Positions 18,801 through 27,311 of a DNA stretch of 56,075 bases are shown one piece after another. This DNA is from Oxalobacteraceae bacterium (GTDB lineage Bacteria; Pseudomonadota; Gammaproteobacteria; Burkholderiales; Burkholderiaceae_D), in contig JAIZVZ010000014.1 of assembly GCA_021768485.1 (NCBI GenBank), forward strand, positions 1 to 56,075, given 5' to 3'. Position 1 is the first letter of the stretch; the number at the start of each line of letters is the position of its first letter. Both the position numbers and the translations under genes were made by a program. The notes under the pieces are model-generated. The model had not been told where the DNA came from. It did not search any database and saw only the letters and a program-made list of their open reading frames with translations.

Positions 18801-20615
18801 CCCGGCGGGGCGCTGATTGTCGGCCTCGGCCAGGTCGGCGAACTGGCGCCGGCGGCACTCGAATCGACGCTGTATCTGGCACTGCTCGACTATGCCCTGA
18901 TCGTCTCGGACTGGCATGACCGGCGCTTCGACCGCGAGCCGGAAAAGACCCTCGCAAATGCAAATGACCGCGGCAACCACGCCGATGACAGGCCTCAGCG
19001 CATGCGCTCGGCGCGCCTGTGTTTTCTGCTGATCGGCACCGGCGCCGGCGGTATTGGCATGAGTGCCAGCCTGGCGGCCATCTTGCGCAGCGTGGCCAGG
19101 GCCAATGCCCGCCTGGCGCAGCTGGCACTGGCGGCACCGGTGCGGATCGACCGGCTCGATTTCCTCGAGCTGTATCAAGACCTTGCGCTGCAGGCCGCCA
19201 GCGCGCTGAACCAGATACTGGCCGACAGGGAGTTCAGCGCGCAGTTCGAATGGCGCCAACGCAGCATCGTTGCCGGCACCGGCGGCTTGCGGCGGGTCTG
19301 GCGCGAAGAGGCGCCGAACTGGTGGGACCGGCTCGAAATCCGCTTCGACAGCGGGCGCCAGCAACTGCATTTTGTGGCCCTGACCGACCGCGCGCGCGCC
19401 GAACAGTCGCTGCTCAGCGGCCAGACCCGGCTGGCCATGGATTTTATCGCCCAGGCCGTCAGTAACAGCACGCGCGACCAGGATTTGTCGCGCACCTTGT
19501 TTGAAATGCTCACCCCGAACCGCCTCAAGGACAGCGGCGACCAGCGTCGCGATACGGTCTTGCTGCTCGACCAGCAATCGGCCTGCTTTCCGTGGGAATT
19601 GCTGGAAGACCGCTGGAACCGGCACCAGCAGCCGCCGGCCGTTGCCGCCGGCCTGATCCGGCAACTGGCCAGCCCCCGGTTTCGTCCGCGCCCGCTGCAC
19701 GCCGCGCAAGCGAGCGCACTGGTGATCGGCAATCCGCAACTGCGCCCGCCCAGCGGCCAGCCGCAGCCGGCACCGTTCTTTTCCGACCTGCCGGGAGCGC
19801 GCGCCGAAGCCGAAAGCGTGGCGCGCATCTTGCGCGATGCGCGTTATCAGGTCACGCAGGAAATCGACAGCGATACCACCGCTATCATGATCGGCCTGCA
19901 TGCCGACGCCTATCGCATTCTGCATCTGGCCGGCCACGGCGTGTTCGAATTGCCGCTGCCGGCCAGCGGCACCGGGACCGCGCGCACCGTCTCGGGCATG
20001 GCGATCGGCCCCGGCACCTTCCTGACGCCGTTCGACGTCGAGCAGATGCGCTGGGTGCCGGAACTGGTATTCATCAATTGCTGCCACCTGGGCGCCGGCC
20101 ACAGTTCCCACCACAGGCCGCGCCATCATGAACTGGCCGCCAATCTGGGGGCGCAATTCATCGAGATGGGCGTCAAGGCAGTGGTGGCTGCCGGCTGGGC
20201 GGTCGATGACGGGGCCGCGCGCGCCTTTGCGCTGGCGTTTTACGGCGCCATGCTCGGCGGCTGGAATTTCGGCAGCGCGGTGCGCCTGGCGCGCAGGCGC
20301 ATTTATGTGGACTTTCCTGAAGTCAACACCTGGGGCGCCTACCAATGCTATGGCAACCCGAATTTTTCCCTCGCCGACCAGGCCGGCGCGGCGGCCGCCG
20401 GCGCCGCCGACGAAGCCGGTGCCCCCTATTATTCGGTCAGCGAATTGCAGGCCGACCTCGACAATTTCGCGCTCAGGGCGGCGCTGCGTCCGCTGTGCCT
20501 GGCGCAGCTCGACCGCATCTTGCAGCGCATCCCCGAGCACGCCAAAAACGCCTGGCTGGCGACCGACGAGGTCGCCGCCAGCCTGCGGCGCGCGCGCCAG
20601 CGGCTGGCTTTGTAG
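15822..20615 (+). CDS. Double alpha/beta-hydrolase and CHAT-domain protein
   Basis: 1597-residue multidomain protein. Residues 1-150 form an unassigned N-terminal part. A first alpha/beta-hydrolase (about 160-470) has FIHGTAS, the nucleophile elbow THSQGG (Ser241), and candidate Asp427 (GGDNDLVV) and His456. A second, lipase/LCAT-like hydrolase (about 500-830) has GHSMGG (Ser611), LGTPNGG, Asp785 (GDGTVLWD) and His808. A Gly-rich linker (about 893-923) leads to an unassigned domain (about 924-1025, ICHGDL... VGHYQGD... GPGGALIVGLG). The C-terminus (about 1240-1512) is a CHAT protease with His1372 (LHLAGHG) and Cys1421 (INCCHLG). No signal peptide or transmembrane segment is seen, so it is probably cytosolic. 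GGAGG precedes the ATG. It stands alone between sixA and prfB. CHAT proteases with effector domains are common in bacterial conflict systems; that role is inference here. Confidence 0.9.
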   Translation: MSLIFELDGSRIASTRSLDFRDEYGQPLLGVSHQHVVLQPARGTANTSAAAHTIELDEDDPVCVHLDDGLQWWMQAGEAARTFGRLNADGTRVAFGMQAAARSGAATMPRALETFRLGAGATAATLAGWYEQRHFDSAGPGLHRLDFSDSSMQLRPASVAATAQPILLFIHGTASFCALTFRHLCDQDQASSNARHALQRQYGNAIYAWQYRSLTVGPIENTLALLHCLPDGAQLHLVTHSQGGLLGELLCLAQRNEGVLTPALLDALFAGDRTQAAAWGLGQLDDAIELQQREQIGQLLALLDQKQIRVSRFVRIACPALGTTLISGRLDRWLSIFRFAASLAGVDIVSSQFLAFVLAVVKQRTDPRTLPGLEAMMPGSALIRLLNWDALEVDADLSVIAGSALGSGVLRRLEVALADEFFGGDNDLVVNTGSMYGGLRRRAARFYCAHNATISHFQYLAQAETVGLLAAALLRADGDNAGFLPWQPARVVPPARALPTEPQALAIVLPAMLCNHLQSGPQTVWLDLCQMADGGIRKLAIDAAGVIPGGLMERYYGQFIDFLAQSHEVLQQPYDWRLSVRDSAQQLAALLEARLPALEAKRLPLHIVGHSMGGLVARAMFALHPQLWQRARALPGFRLMMLGTPNGGCYQTVRLLTGQHYLANWVSLLDLRDNRDDVLAILVRYPGIADMLPWVAARGDFSQLSTWENLKHESGDSWPLPAQQVLTQAAQTWDLLRGAAQDAQAMLYVAGWAPETAADVILGPDPQAPDSGLQRLRFPSSPRGDGTVLWDQGRLPDVPMWYVKGASHAYLLAYRPAFQAYLELLQNGSTALLPDREPDVGPAAAPPGAAAHMSLDRMRPDYMRPDLLHYQPGELNFSGLGSARDTCETPVIANGAPPSLPPVDSGADGGEVGRGEVGDGSGAKVALRICHGDLAHADHPVCVGHYQGDAIVNAESQLDQALGGMLSMRESLGMYPGQAGSWHACVAPFKGVGPGGALIVGLGQVGELAPAALESTLYLALLDYALIVSDWHDRRFDREPEKTLANANDRGNHADDRPQRMRSARLCFLLIGTGAGGIGMSASLAAILRSVARANARLAQLALAAPVRIDRLDFLELYQDLALQAASALNQILADREFSAQFEWRQRSIVAGTGGLRRVWREEAPNWWDRLEIRFDSGRQQLHFVALTDRARAEQSLLSGQTRLAMDFIAQAVSNSTRDQDLSRTLFEMLTPNRLKDSGDQRRDTVLLLDQQSACFPWELLEDRWNRHQQPPAVAAGLIRQLASPRFRPRPLHAAQASALVIGNPQLRPPSGQPQPAPFFSDLPGARAEAESVARILRDARYQVTQEIDSDTTAIMIGLHADAYRILHLAGHGVFELPLPASGTGTARTVSGMAIGPGTFLTPFDVEQMRWVPELVFINCCHLGAGHSSHHRPRHHELAANLGAQFIEMGVKAVVAAGWAVDDGAARAFALAFYGAMLGGWNFGSAVRLARRRIYVDFPEVNTWGAYQCYGNPNFSLADQAGAAAAGAADEAGAPYYSVSELQADLDNFALRAALRPLCLAQLDRILQRIPEHAKNAWLATDEVAASLRRARQRLAL

Positions 20616-20698
20616 GCAGCCGCGCCGGCACGGCCTGCCAGACCTTTGGCGCGAGCGCAAATCGGGCCGAATTCGCTTATATACGGGAGAGATTCGGG

Positions 20699-20704
20699 TA
20701 TAAT
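20699..20704 (+). promoter_or_regulatory. Probable -10 element of the prfB operon
   Basis: A consensus TATAAT at 20699-20704 lies 28 bp before the prfB start codon. The -35 region at the expected distance (around 20676, CTTATA) is weak. Confidence 0.5.
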
Positions 20705-20732
20705 ATCGGGTTTGATTGCACAAAAGATCATC

Positions 20733-21837
20733 ATGGAAGCCGAACGCCTCAATGCCCTGTCGAACCGGATCGCCGATCTGGTTATCCGAGAAACCGAACT
20801 TCGGAGGTATCTTTGACTTCGATACCAAGTCAGAGAAACTCGAACAGGTAAATCAAGAGCTCGAAGAACCGACCGTCTGGAACGATCCGAAGCGCGCCCA
20901 GGACCTCGGCAAGGAAAAGAAGGCGCTGGAGGCGATCGTCTTCACGCTGACCAAGATCAAGGCCGACCTGCAGGATTGCTCGGACCTGTTTGCGATGGCC
21001 CGCGAAGAAGAAGATGAAGAAACGGTGGCCTCGGTCGAGCACGACATCGAAGGCCTCAAGCTGCTGGTCGAAGGCATGGAATTCCGCCGCATGTTCAGCA
21101 ATCCGATGGACCCGAACAACTGCTTCATCGACATCCAGGCCGGCGCCGGCGGCACCGAGGCACAGGATTGGGCCTCGATGATTCTGCGCCAGTATCTGCG
21201 CTATTGCGAACGCAAGGGCTTCAAGGTCGACATCCTCGAACAGTCGGACGGCGAAGTGGCCGGCATCAAGACTGCCACACTGAAGGTCGAAGGCGACCAC
21301 GCCTACGGCTTTCTGCGCACCGAGACCGGCGTCCATCGCCTGGTGCGCAAGTCGCCCTTCGATTCCGCCAACGGCCGCCACACTTCGTTTTGCAGCCTGT
21401 TCGTCTATCCGGAAGTCGACGATTCGATCGAGATCGACGTCAATCCGGCCGATGTGCGGGTCGACACCTACCGCGCTTCCGGCGCCGGCGGCCAGCACAT
21501 CAACAAGACCGATTCCGCGGTACGGCTGACGCATGCGCCGACCGGCATCGTGGTCCAGTGCCAGAACGACCGCAGCCAGCACCGCAACCGCGCCGAAGCC
21601 TGGGACATGCTCAAGTCGCGCCTGTACGAACACGAACTGCGCAAGCGCATGAGCGACCAGCAAAAGCTGGAAGACTCGAAGACCGATGTCGGCTGGGGCC
21701 ACCAGATCCGTTCCTACGTCCTCGACCAGTCACGCATCAAGGATTTGCGCACCGGCTTCGAAACCGGCAATACCAAGGGCGTACTGGATGGCGATCTCGA
21801 CGAATTCATTTCGGCGTCGCTGAAGCAAGGCGTTTAA
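20733..21837 (+). CDS. prfB: Peptide chain release factor 2, with programmed +1 frameshift
   Basis: Release factor that recognises UGA and UAA stop codons and triggers peptide release. It is encoded in two frames: 20733-20813 (27 codons, [20 protein letters not shown]...) and 20815-21837 ([12 protein letters not shown]... to the stop), giving 367 residues, the normal RF2 length. The RF2 tripeptide SPF is in [16 protein letters not shown] and the catalytic GGQ is in [17 protein letters not shown]. The in-frame UGA is read through by frameshifting when RF2 is scarce, an autoregulatory loop. The gene is followed after one base by the HAD phosphatase gene. Confidence 0.97.
20802..20817 (+). promoter_or_regulatory. 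RF2 programmed frameshift site
   Basis: The sequence CGGAGGTATCTTTGAC has the slippery CTT, the in-frame TGA stop at 20814-20816, the C that weakens termination, and a Shine-Dalgarno-like GGAGG three bases upstream of CTT. All elements of the canonical prfB site are present, so T20814 is skipped in the translated frame. Confidence 0.96.
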
Positions 21838-21838
21838 G

Positions 21839-22543
21839 ATGGCCTCCCGGACCCGCGCCGCGCATGCCTTCATCTTCGACATGGATGGCACCATCGTCGA
21901 CAACATGGCCTATCACAGCGCGGCCTGGGTGCGTTTTTTTCAAAACCGCGGCCGGCAGATCGACGAGGCGGCGTTTTTTGCCGCCACCGCCGGCCGCCAG
22001 AATCACGAAATCATGCGCCAGTACATACGGGCCGATCTGAGCGACGCCGAAACGGCGCTGCTGCATGACGAAAAGGAAGCCGCTTACCGCGAACTGTACC
22101 TGCCGCACCGCAAGGCCGTGGCCGGTTTCGAACGCCTGGCAACCCAGGCCAGGGACCAGGGCCTGGCGCTGGCCGTGGGCACCTCGGCACCGGATGAAAA
22201 CATCGCTTTCACGCTCGACGGCCTGCAGATCCGGCCGCTCTTCGATACGGTGGTCGGCGCCGCCGACGTCAGGCACGGCAAGCCGGCGCCGGACATTTTC
22301 CTGCTGGCCGCCGAACGCTGCGGCGTCGCCCCCGAGCATTGCATCGTATTCGAGGACGCCCCGCTCGGCGTGGAGGCGGCACGCCGCGCCGGCATGCGCA
22401 CGGTCGCCTTGACCACCACCATGGCCGCCGAACAATTTGCGCCTTTCGACAACCTCATCGGCATCGTCGATGACTTTACTGCATTGACGATCCCAGGCCT
22501 GATCGCCGCCCTGTTAGCTCACCAACCCATACTGACATCATGA
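21839..22543 (+). CDS. HAD-family phosphatase (beta-phosphoglucomutase-like)
   Basis: 234-residue haloacid-dehalogenase hydrolase, subfamily IA with an alpha-helical cap. Motif I is [11 protein letters not shown] (nucleophile Asp14, acid/base Asp16), motif II is the Thr/Ser of [12 protein letters not shown], motif III the Lys of [14 protein letters not shown], and motif IV the acidic pair in [19 protein letters not shown]. These features fit a sugar-phosphate phosphatase or beta-phosphoglucomutase; the substrate is undetermined. It starts one base after prfB and overlaps lysS by four bases, so it is part of that operon. Confidence 0.9.
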   Translation: MASRTRAAHAFIFDMDGTIVDNMAYHSAAWVRFFQNRGRQIDEAAFFAATAGRQNHEIMRQYIRADLSDAETALLHDEKEAAYRELYLPHRKAVAGFERLATQARDQGLALAVGTSAPDENIAFTLDGLQIRPLFDTVVGAADVRHGKPAPDIFLLAAERCGVAPEHCIVFEDAPLGVEAARRAGMRTVALTTTMAAEQFAPFDNLIGIVDDFTALTIPGLIAALLAHQPILTS

Positions 22544-24081
22544 CCACCAATAATGCGACCAATAACGAAGCGGCGCCAGTAGCCGTCGACGAAAACAAGA
22601 TCATCGCCGAACGCCGCGCCAAACTCGCCGCCATCCGCCAGAACGGGATCGCCTTTCCAAACGACTTCCGGCCGCAGCACAAGGCCGCCAGCCTGCATGC
22701 GCAGTACGGCGCGCTGTCCAACGAAGAACTCGATGCGGCCGCCGTCGAAGTCGTGATCGCCGGCCGCATGATGCTCAAGCGCGTCATGGGCAAGGCCTCG
22801 TTCGCCACCCTGCAGGACGCCTCCGGCCCGCAAGCCGACGGCCGCATCCAGCTGTTCATCACCAATGCCATCGAAGGCGAACTGGCTGCCTACGAAGCCT
22901 TCAAGCACTACGATCTCGGCGATATCCTGGGCGCCAGCGGCACGCTGTTTCGCACCAAGACCGGCGAGCTGTCGGTCAAGGTGCGCAGCCTGCGCCTGAT
23001 CACCAAGTCGCTGCGTCCGCTGCCCGACAAATTCCATGGCCTGTCGGACCAGGAAACCAAATACCGCCAGCGCTACGTCGACCTCATCATGCACGACGAT
23101 ACGCGCCGCACCTTCAAGGCCCGTACCGCCGCCCTGTCCTCGCTGCGCCGCTTCATGGAAAAGAACGAATTCCTCGAAGTCGAAACGCCAATGCTGCACG
23201 TCATTCCCGGCGGCGCCGCGGCCAAGCCCTTCATCACCCACCACAATGCGCTCGACATGGAGATGTTCCTGCGCATCGCGCCTGAACTGTATCTGAAGCG
23301 CCTGGTCGTCGGCGGCTTCGAGCGCGTCTTCGAAGTCAATCGCAATTTCCGCAACGAAGGCGTGTCGCCGCGCCACAATCCGGAATTCACGATGATGGAG
23401 TTTTACGCCGCCTACACCGATTACCAGTGGCTGATGGATTTTACCGAACAGCTGATCCGCCAGGTCGCGATCGATGCCCATGGCACCGCCAAGCTCAGCT
23501 ACGGCGGGCGCGAGCTCGATCTGTCGGTACCGTTCCAGCGCCTGACCATTGTCGGCGCCATCAACAAATATGCGCCGCACTACACGGCCGAACAACTCGG
23601 CGATGCCGCCTTCCTGAAGGCCGAACTGTTGAAATTCGGCGTCAAGCCGTTTGCCACCGCCGGCCTGGGTGCGCTGCAGCTGGCCCTGTTTGAAGAGACG
23701 GCCGAAGCGCAGTTGTGGGAACCGACTTATATCATCGACTATCCGGCCGAAGTCTCGCCGCTGGCGCGCGCCTCCGATACCGTGGCCGGCATCACCGAAC
23801 GCTTCGAACTGTTCATGGTCGGCCGCGAAATCGCCAATGGCTTCTCCGAGTTGAACGACGCCGAAGACCAGGCCGCACGCTTCCAGGCCCAGGTCGCGGC
23901 CAAGGATGCCGGCGATGAGGAGGCGATGTACTACGACGCCGACTATATCCGCGCACTCGAATACGGCATGCCGCCGGCCGGCGGCTGCGGCATTGGCATC
24001 GATCGCCTGATCATGATCATCACCGACGCCCCGAACATTCGCGACGTGATCCTGTTCCCGCATCTGCGGCGCGAAGAGTAA
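22540..24081 (+). CDS. lysS: Lysyl-tRNA synthetase, class II
   Basis: 513-residue class II synthetase that charges tRNA-Lys. An OB-fold anticodon-binding domain occupies about 60-170 ([26 protein letters not shown]). Class II motif 1 lies around [23 protein letters not shown] and motif 2/3 in [10 protein letters not shown] and [26 protein letters not shown]. Length and motifs are normal. The start overlaps the HAD gene stop (ATGA), and a strong terminator follows. Confidence 0.97.
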   Translation: MTTNNATNNEAAPVAVDENKIIAERRAKLAAIRQNGIAFPNDFRPQHKAASLHAQYGALSNEELDAAAVEVVIAGRMMLKRVMGKASFATLQDASGPQADGRIQLFITNAIEGELAAYEAFKHYDLGDILGASGTLFRTKTGELSVKVRSLRLITKSLRPLPDKFHGLSDQETKYRQRYVDLIMHDDTRRTFKARTAALSSLRRFMEKNEFLEVETPMLHVIPGGAAAKPFITHHNALDMEMFLRIAPELYLKRLVVGGFERVFEVNRNFRNEGVSPRHNPEFTMMEFYAAYTDYQWLMDFTEQLIRQVAIDAHGTAKLSYGGRELDLSVPFQRLTIVGAINKYAPHYTAEQLGDAAFLKAELLKFGVKPFATAGLGALQLALFEETAEAQLWEPTYIIDYPAEVSPLARASDTVAGITERFELFMVGREIANGFSELNDAEDQAARFQAQVAAKDAGDEEAMYYDADYIRALEYGMPPAGGCGIGIDRLIMIITDAPNIRDVILFPHLRREE

Positions 24082-24120
24082 AGACAGGACTGCTCCCCAC
24101 GGAGCAGGCTTCGACGACAG

Positions 24121-24151
24121 CGGGCGCCGGCCTATAGCCGGCGCCCGTTTT
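24121..24151 (+). terminator. Terminator after lysS
   Basis: An 11-bp GC-rich perfect stem (CGGGCGCCGGC / GCCGGCGCCCG) with a 5-nt loop CTATA is followed by TTTT. It ends the prfB-HAD-lysS transcript 40 bp after the lysS stop. The rest of the gap up to 24484 shows no convincing gene. Confidence 0.88.
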
Positions 24152-24484
24152 GCATTTCTTCGGCCGGCCACAGGCGCAATACAGCCCGGACACCGACAAT
24201 AAACGGCTGGCCTGTGTTCGATTGCGCACATACAGACCATCGCCGCAAGCGCATGATGGGCCTGCCATCTGTCGCCCGACGCCGCGCCATTTACTCATGC
24301 ACGACAAAATTTACTGCCCTTGCTTCAGGCCCTTACTTCAGCCCCTTGCATCCCTTGCAGCCAAGCTTTGCGGGCCGTCCTTGCGGTTGCCACCGTCCTG
24401 GCAGCGAGCATCTTGTTGACCGCAAATCGAGGCCGGACCGGCATTAAACGGCAGCCATTCCCATTCGAATCTCAGGAGATCCTC

Positions 24485-25189
24485 ATGAATCCATCCCCCA
24501 CCGGTGCTTCGCGCATCCATCCATTGATCGCCGGCGCCGCCGTCTCGGTCGCCCTGGTCAGCCTGGTCGGCGTCGCCGCCATGGCAGGCTGGCTGCCGAG
24601 CTCGCACAGCTCGCCTGCCGCGCAAGTGGCAAGCACGCCGGCCGCAGCCGCCGGGCAGCAGCTGAGCCAGGCCCAGGGCAGCTCCTCCGCGACGCCGTCC
24701 GTGCAAGAGACGCAGAACACGCAAGTCCGCCCGGCGACGCCGGAGACGAATGCGAATTCAAGTGCGAATTTGAGTGCGACTATGAGTGCGGATACGAATA
24801 CGCAGCCGGCGCAGACGCCACGGCATTCACCGGCGCCGGCCGTCGCCGCCGTTTGCCACAGCTGCGGCACGGTTGAATCGGTGCGCGAAGTGGTGCAACC
24901 GGCCGAACACGGCAGCGGCCTTGGCGTAGTGGCCGGCGCCGTGCTCGGCGGCGTGCTCGGCAATCAGGTAGGCGGCGGCAACGGCCGCTCGCTGGCCACT
25001 GTCGCCGGCGCGGTCGGCGGCGGCGTGGCCGGCAACCAGATCGAACGGCGCTCCAACAGCACCACCAGCTACCACATTGTGGTCAGAATGGAAGACGGCA
25101 GCCATCGCGAATTCACGCGCAGTCACGCCAGCTGGCGGGTCGGCGACCGCGTCCGCGTCTCGCATGGCGAGCTGACTGCACGCGGTTAA
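24485..25189 (+). CDS. Glycine-zipper 2TM domain surface protein
   Basis: 234-residue protein with one N-terminal transmembrane segment (HPLIAGAAVSVALVSLVGVAAMAGWL) and then a long low-complexity Ala/Gln/Ser/Thr linker (about 40-115) that contains degenerate 12-bp repeats in its DNA (AATxCGAGT-like units near 24750-24800). The C-terminal half has the 2TM glycine zipper GLGVVAGAVLGGVLGNQVGGG and GRSLATVAGAVGGGVAGNQIERR, as in the Rickettsia 17-kDa antigen/SlyB family, followed by a small basic domain (YHIVVRMEDGSHREFTRSHASWRVGDRV). It has no lipobox, so it is probably anchored in the inner membrane or periplasm. The start at 24485 has an AGGAGA binding site. Confidence 0.88.
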   Translation: MNPSPTGASRIHPLIAGAAVSVALVSLVGVAAMAGWLPSSHSSPAAQVASTPAAAAGQQLSQAQGSSSATPSVQETQNTQVRPATPETNANSSANLSATMSADTNTQPAQTPRHSPAPAVAAVCHSCGTVESVREVVQPAEHGSGLGVVAGAVLGGVLGNQVGGGNGRSLATVAGAVGGGVAGNQIERRSNSTTSYHIVVRMEDGSHREFTRSHASWRVGDRVRVSHGELTARG

Positions 25190-25238
25190 ACACAGCGGCG
25201 CGAAGCGGCGCCGGCGCCAGAGGCGCAGCGCCGCCCAG

Positions 25239-25323
25239 GTGTCAAGGCTCAGTGTCAAGGCTCAGTGTGAAAGCTCAGTGTGAAAGCTCAGTGCGAAAGC
25301 TCAGTGCGAAAGCTCAGTGCGAA
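25239..25323. repeat. 13-bp tandem repeat, about 6.5 copies
   Basis: Six full head-to-tail 13-bp units and a partial seventh: two of GTGTCAAGGCTCA, two of GTGTGAAAGCTCA, two of GTGCGAAAGCTCA. The pairwise drift along the array shows successive duplications. It is in the intergenic space after the glycine-zipper gene. The period is the same as in the pstB-phoU array, and both contain CTCAGT at the unit junction. Confidence 0.95.
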
Positions 25324-25362
25324 GACTACAGATAAAAAAGCGCGCGAAAAAATGCGCGAAAA

Positions 25363-25395
25363 AAAACAGGCCGCGTTTCCGCGGCCTGTTTTTTT
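25363..25395. terminator. Bidirectional terminator between the 2TM gene and rplI
   Basis: Stem ACAGGCCGCG... / CGCGGCCTGT with loop TTTC is flanked by A-runs on the left and a run of eight T on the right, so it works on both strands. It serves the rightward glycine-zipper gene and the leftward rpsF-priB-rpsR-rplI operon. Confidence 0.9.
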
Positions 25396-25433
25396 GCACG
25401 CCAGACATCGGCGCGCGCTATCGGATCTGCAAA

Positions 25434-25886
25434 TTAAGCGTGTTCGCCCAATACGGAAACGATCACGTCAACCACCACGTCGGTGTGCAAAGCAACCGAA
25501 ACGTTATGATCGCCAGCAATTTTCAGCGGGCCTTGCGGCATGCGGATTTGCGCTTTTTCAACAGCAAAACCTTGCTTCGTCAACGCTTCAGCGATGTCGA
25601 AATTGGTGACGGAGCCGAACAGACGGCCATCGACGCCCGACTTTTGCGTGATTTGAACGGTCAGGCCATTCAATTTTTCGCCTTGGGCTTGCGATGCGGC
25701 CAGCTTGACTGCGGCAGCCTTTTCCAGATCGGCGCGCTTGACTTCGAATTCAGCGACGGCAGCCGCTGTTGCACGACGTGCCATGCGTTGCGGGATCAGG
25801 AAGTTACGGGCATAGCCATCCTTGACGCGAACAACTTCGCCCAGGTTGCCGAGATTAACAACTTTTTCTAACAAAATGATTTGCAT
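25434..25886 (-). CDS. rplI: 50S ribosomal protein L9
   Basis: 150-residue L9 with the N-terminal rRNA-binding domain [39 protein letters not shown], the long connecting helix, and the C-terminal domain ([19 protein letters not shown]). Length is standard. It is the last gene of the rpsF-priB-rpsR-rplI operon, which is terminated by the hairpin at 25363-25395. Confidence 0.97.
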   Translation of the reverse strand: MQIILLEKVVNLGNLGEVVRVKDGYARNFLIPQRMARRATAAAVAEFEVKRADLEKAAAVKLAASQAQGEKLNGLTVQITQKSGVDGRLFGSVTNFDIAEALTKQGFAVEKAQIRMPQGPLKIAGDHNVSVALHTDVVVDVIVSVLGEHA

Positions 25887-25936
25887 AATTTTTCTCCAGG
25901 ATCTTAAGTTCGTTGTACTTGACTAAAAACAGTCAA

Positions 25937-26227
25937 TTACGCCGAATGCAGATCGGTGTATGGCAGCAACGCTAAGAAACGTGCACGTTTGATGGCGGTA
26001 TCGACTTGGCGCTGATAGTGAGCGCGGGTACCGGTCAGGCGGGCTGGCATGATCTTGCCATTTTCCTGGACGAAATCTTTGAGCGTATCGACATCTTTGT
26101 AGTCGACTTGTTCAACGTGGGCTGCAGTGAAACGGCAGAATTTTTTCCGCTTGAACAATGGGTTTTGTTGTTTGCGTTTTTCTTTAAGCTTGAGCTTATT
26201 TTTGTCGAACTTTTTACCGAATGCCAT
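25937..26227 (-). CDS. rpsR: 30S ribosomal protein S18
   Basis: 96-residue S18 with a lysine-rich N-terminal extension ([21 protein letters not shown]) and the core [46 protein letters not shown]. The start at 26227 has AGGAG at proper spacing. It contacts S6 in the small subunit, whose gene is in the same operon. Confidence 0.97.
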   Translation of the reverse strand: MAFGKKFDKNKLKLKEKRKQQNPLFKRKKFCRFTAAHVEQVDYKDVDTLKDFVQENGKIMPARLTGTRAHYQRQVDTAIKRARFLALLPYTDLHSA

Positions 26228-26275
26228 TTTTGGCTCCTGTATCAATATGAGATGCTAATTAAATCCACTGATCGA

Positions 26276-26584
26276 TTACGACGTCAGCAGCGAAAAATCA
26301 ATGATGTGAAACACCAGACTCTTGCTATTGCGACTTTTGCGGGTCAAAAATCCGGTGAAGCGATAACTGTTTCCCAATTCCACCTGGTTGAAGCGGCCTG
26401 AAATTTCACCCGCGGCCAGCGCGGCAATTTCAAATTCGACTTTCCGGGCAATACCGGCTTCGAACTGTTCCGATTCGTGCAGCAACACGGCTGAGACAAT
26501 CGGCACGCCGGCTGGGGTGTAGCGCAAAATTTCACGCTCGGCCACGCTGGCAACAAGTTCTAACTGGTTTTGAAATTCGTTCAC
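26276..26584 (-). CDS. priB: Primosomal replication protein N (PriB)
   Basis: 102-residue single-OB-fold protein that binds single-stranded DNA and helps restart stalled forks with PriA. The family N-terminus MNEFQNQLELVASVAEREILRYTPAGVPIVSAVLLHES is clear. Its position between rpsF and rpsR is the conserved betaproteobacterial arrangement. Confidence 0.94.
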   Translation of the reverse strand: MNEFQNQLELVASVAEREILRYTPAGVPIVSAVLLHESEQFEAGIARKVEFEIAALAAGEISGRFNQVELGNSYRFTGFLTRKSRNSKSLVFHIIDFSLLTS

Positions 26585-26659
26585 AGTATCGGTATCACGC
26601 TCCCGATCGGCATTGCTACCGATGCTTCAGACGCAAATTGGTCGCAAAATCCAATAATC

Positions 26660-27055
26660 TTAGGCTGCAGCTGCCGCAGGTGCGGCGGCCTGTGCTGGTG
26701 TATCGGTGCGATGGCTTTTTGCAGCGTCGTCGCGTTGTACCGTCTTCATCATAGGCGATGGCGCAGTTTCAGCCTTCTTCATCTTGACGGTCAGGTGACG
26801 CAGCACGGCATCATTGAATTTGAATGCTGTTTCAATTTCGACCAGAGTCTCATTGTCGCATTCGACGTTCATGCAGATGTAGTGCGCTTTAGCCAATTTT
26901 TGAATCGAGTAAGCCATCTGACGACGGCCCCAGTCTTCAATGCGGTGAACTACGCCGCCGCGTGTGGTCACGCTGGCTTTATAACGTTCGATCATGGCGG
27001 GCACTTGCTCGCTTTGATCCGGATGTACGATAAATACTATTTCATAATGACGCAT
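26660..27055 (-). CDS. rpsF: 30S ribosomal protein S6
   Basis: 131-residue S6: [47 protein letters not shown] and YVL-type core motifs, then a charged C-terminal tail ending in an Ala/Pro-rich run. The start at 27055 has AAAAGGAG upstream. It is the first gene of the operon and is divergent from lexA across about 250 bp. Confidence 0.97.
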   Translation of the reverse strand: MRHYEIVFIVHPDQSEQVPAMIERYKASVTTRGGVVHRIEDWGRRQMAYSIQKLAKAHYICMNVECDNETLVEIETAFKFNDAVLRHLTVKMKKAETAPSPMMKTVQRDDAAKSHRTDTPAQAAAPAAAAA

Positions 27056-27266
27056 GCAAACTCCTTTTGGACGTATTGAAAATCGCCCACCTCGGCGTCA
27101 AGACGAGTGTGGGAAGAGGAAAGCCCGAAACTATACAACAGATTGGCAAAAAACTCAACGCTTTCAGTGGTTTATCGCCAGGCGCCCGGCGCGCACCGCT
27201 CTTTTTACCGCCAGATAGCCATTTCAGCGCGTAAAAAGGCAGAATTCCCTTGCATTTCAGGCTTTA

Positions 27267-27299
27267 CTGTACAAAAATACAGGCTGTCTATATAACCAG
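27267..27299 (+). promoter_or_regulatory. Two adjacent SOS (LexA) boxes
   Basis: Two CTG-N10-CAG sites lie side by side: CTGTACAAAAATACAG at 27267-27282 and CTGTCTATATAACCAG at 27284-27299. They end 12 bp before the lexA start codon. A double box is typical for tight lexA autoregulation. Confidence 0.9.
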
Positions 27300-27311
27300 A
27301 TCATCCCCGCC

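Noticed and set aside
20733-20816. prfB as a pseudogene because of an in-frame TGA
   Set aside because: The stop is at the canonical programmed frameshift site, and the downstream frame gives a full-length RF2.
18720-20828. A 702-codon open frame antisense to the lipase-CHAT gene
   Set aside because: Long antisense frames are expected opposite high-GC3 genes. The plus strand product has recognisable catalytic motifs, while the antisense translation has none.
25239-25323. CRISPR-like array
   Set aside because: The units are contiguous 13-mers without spacers, and no cas genes are present. The same holds for the array at 3911-3975.
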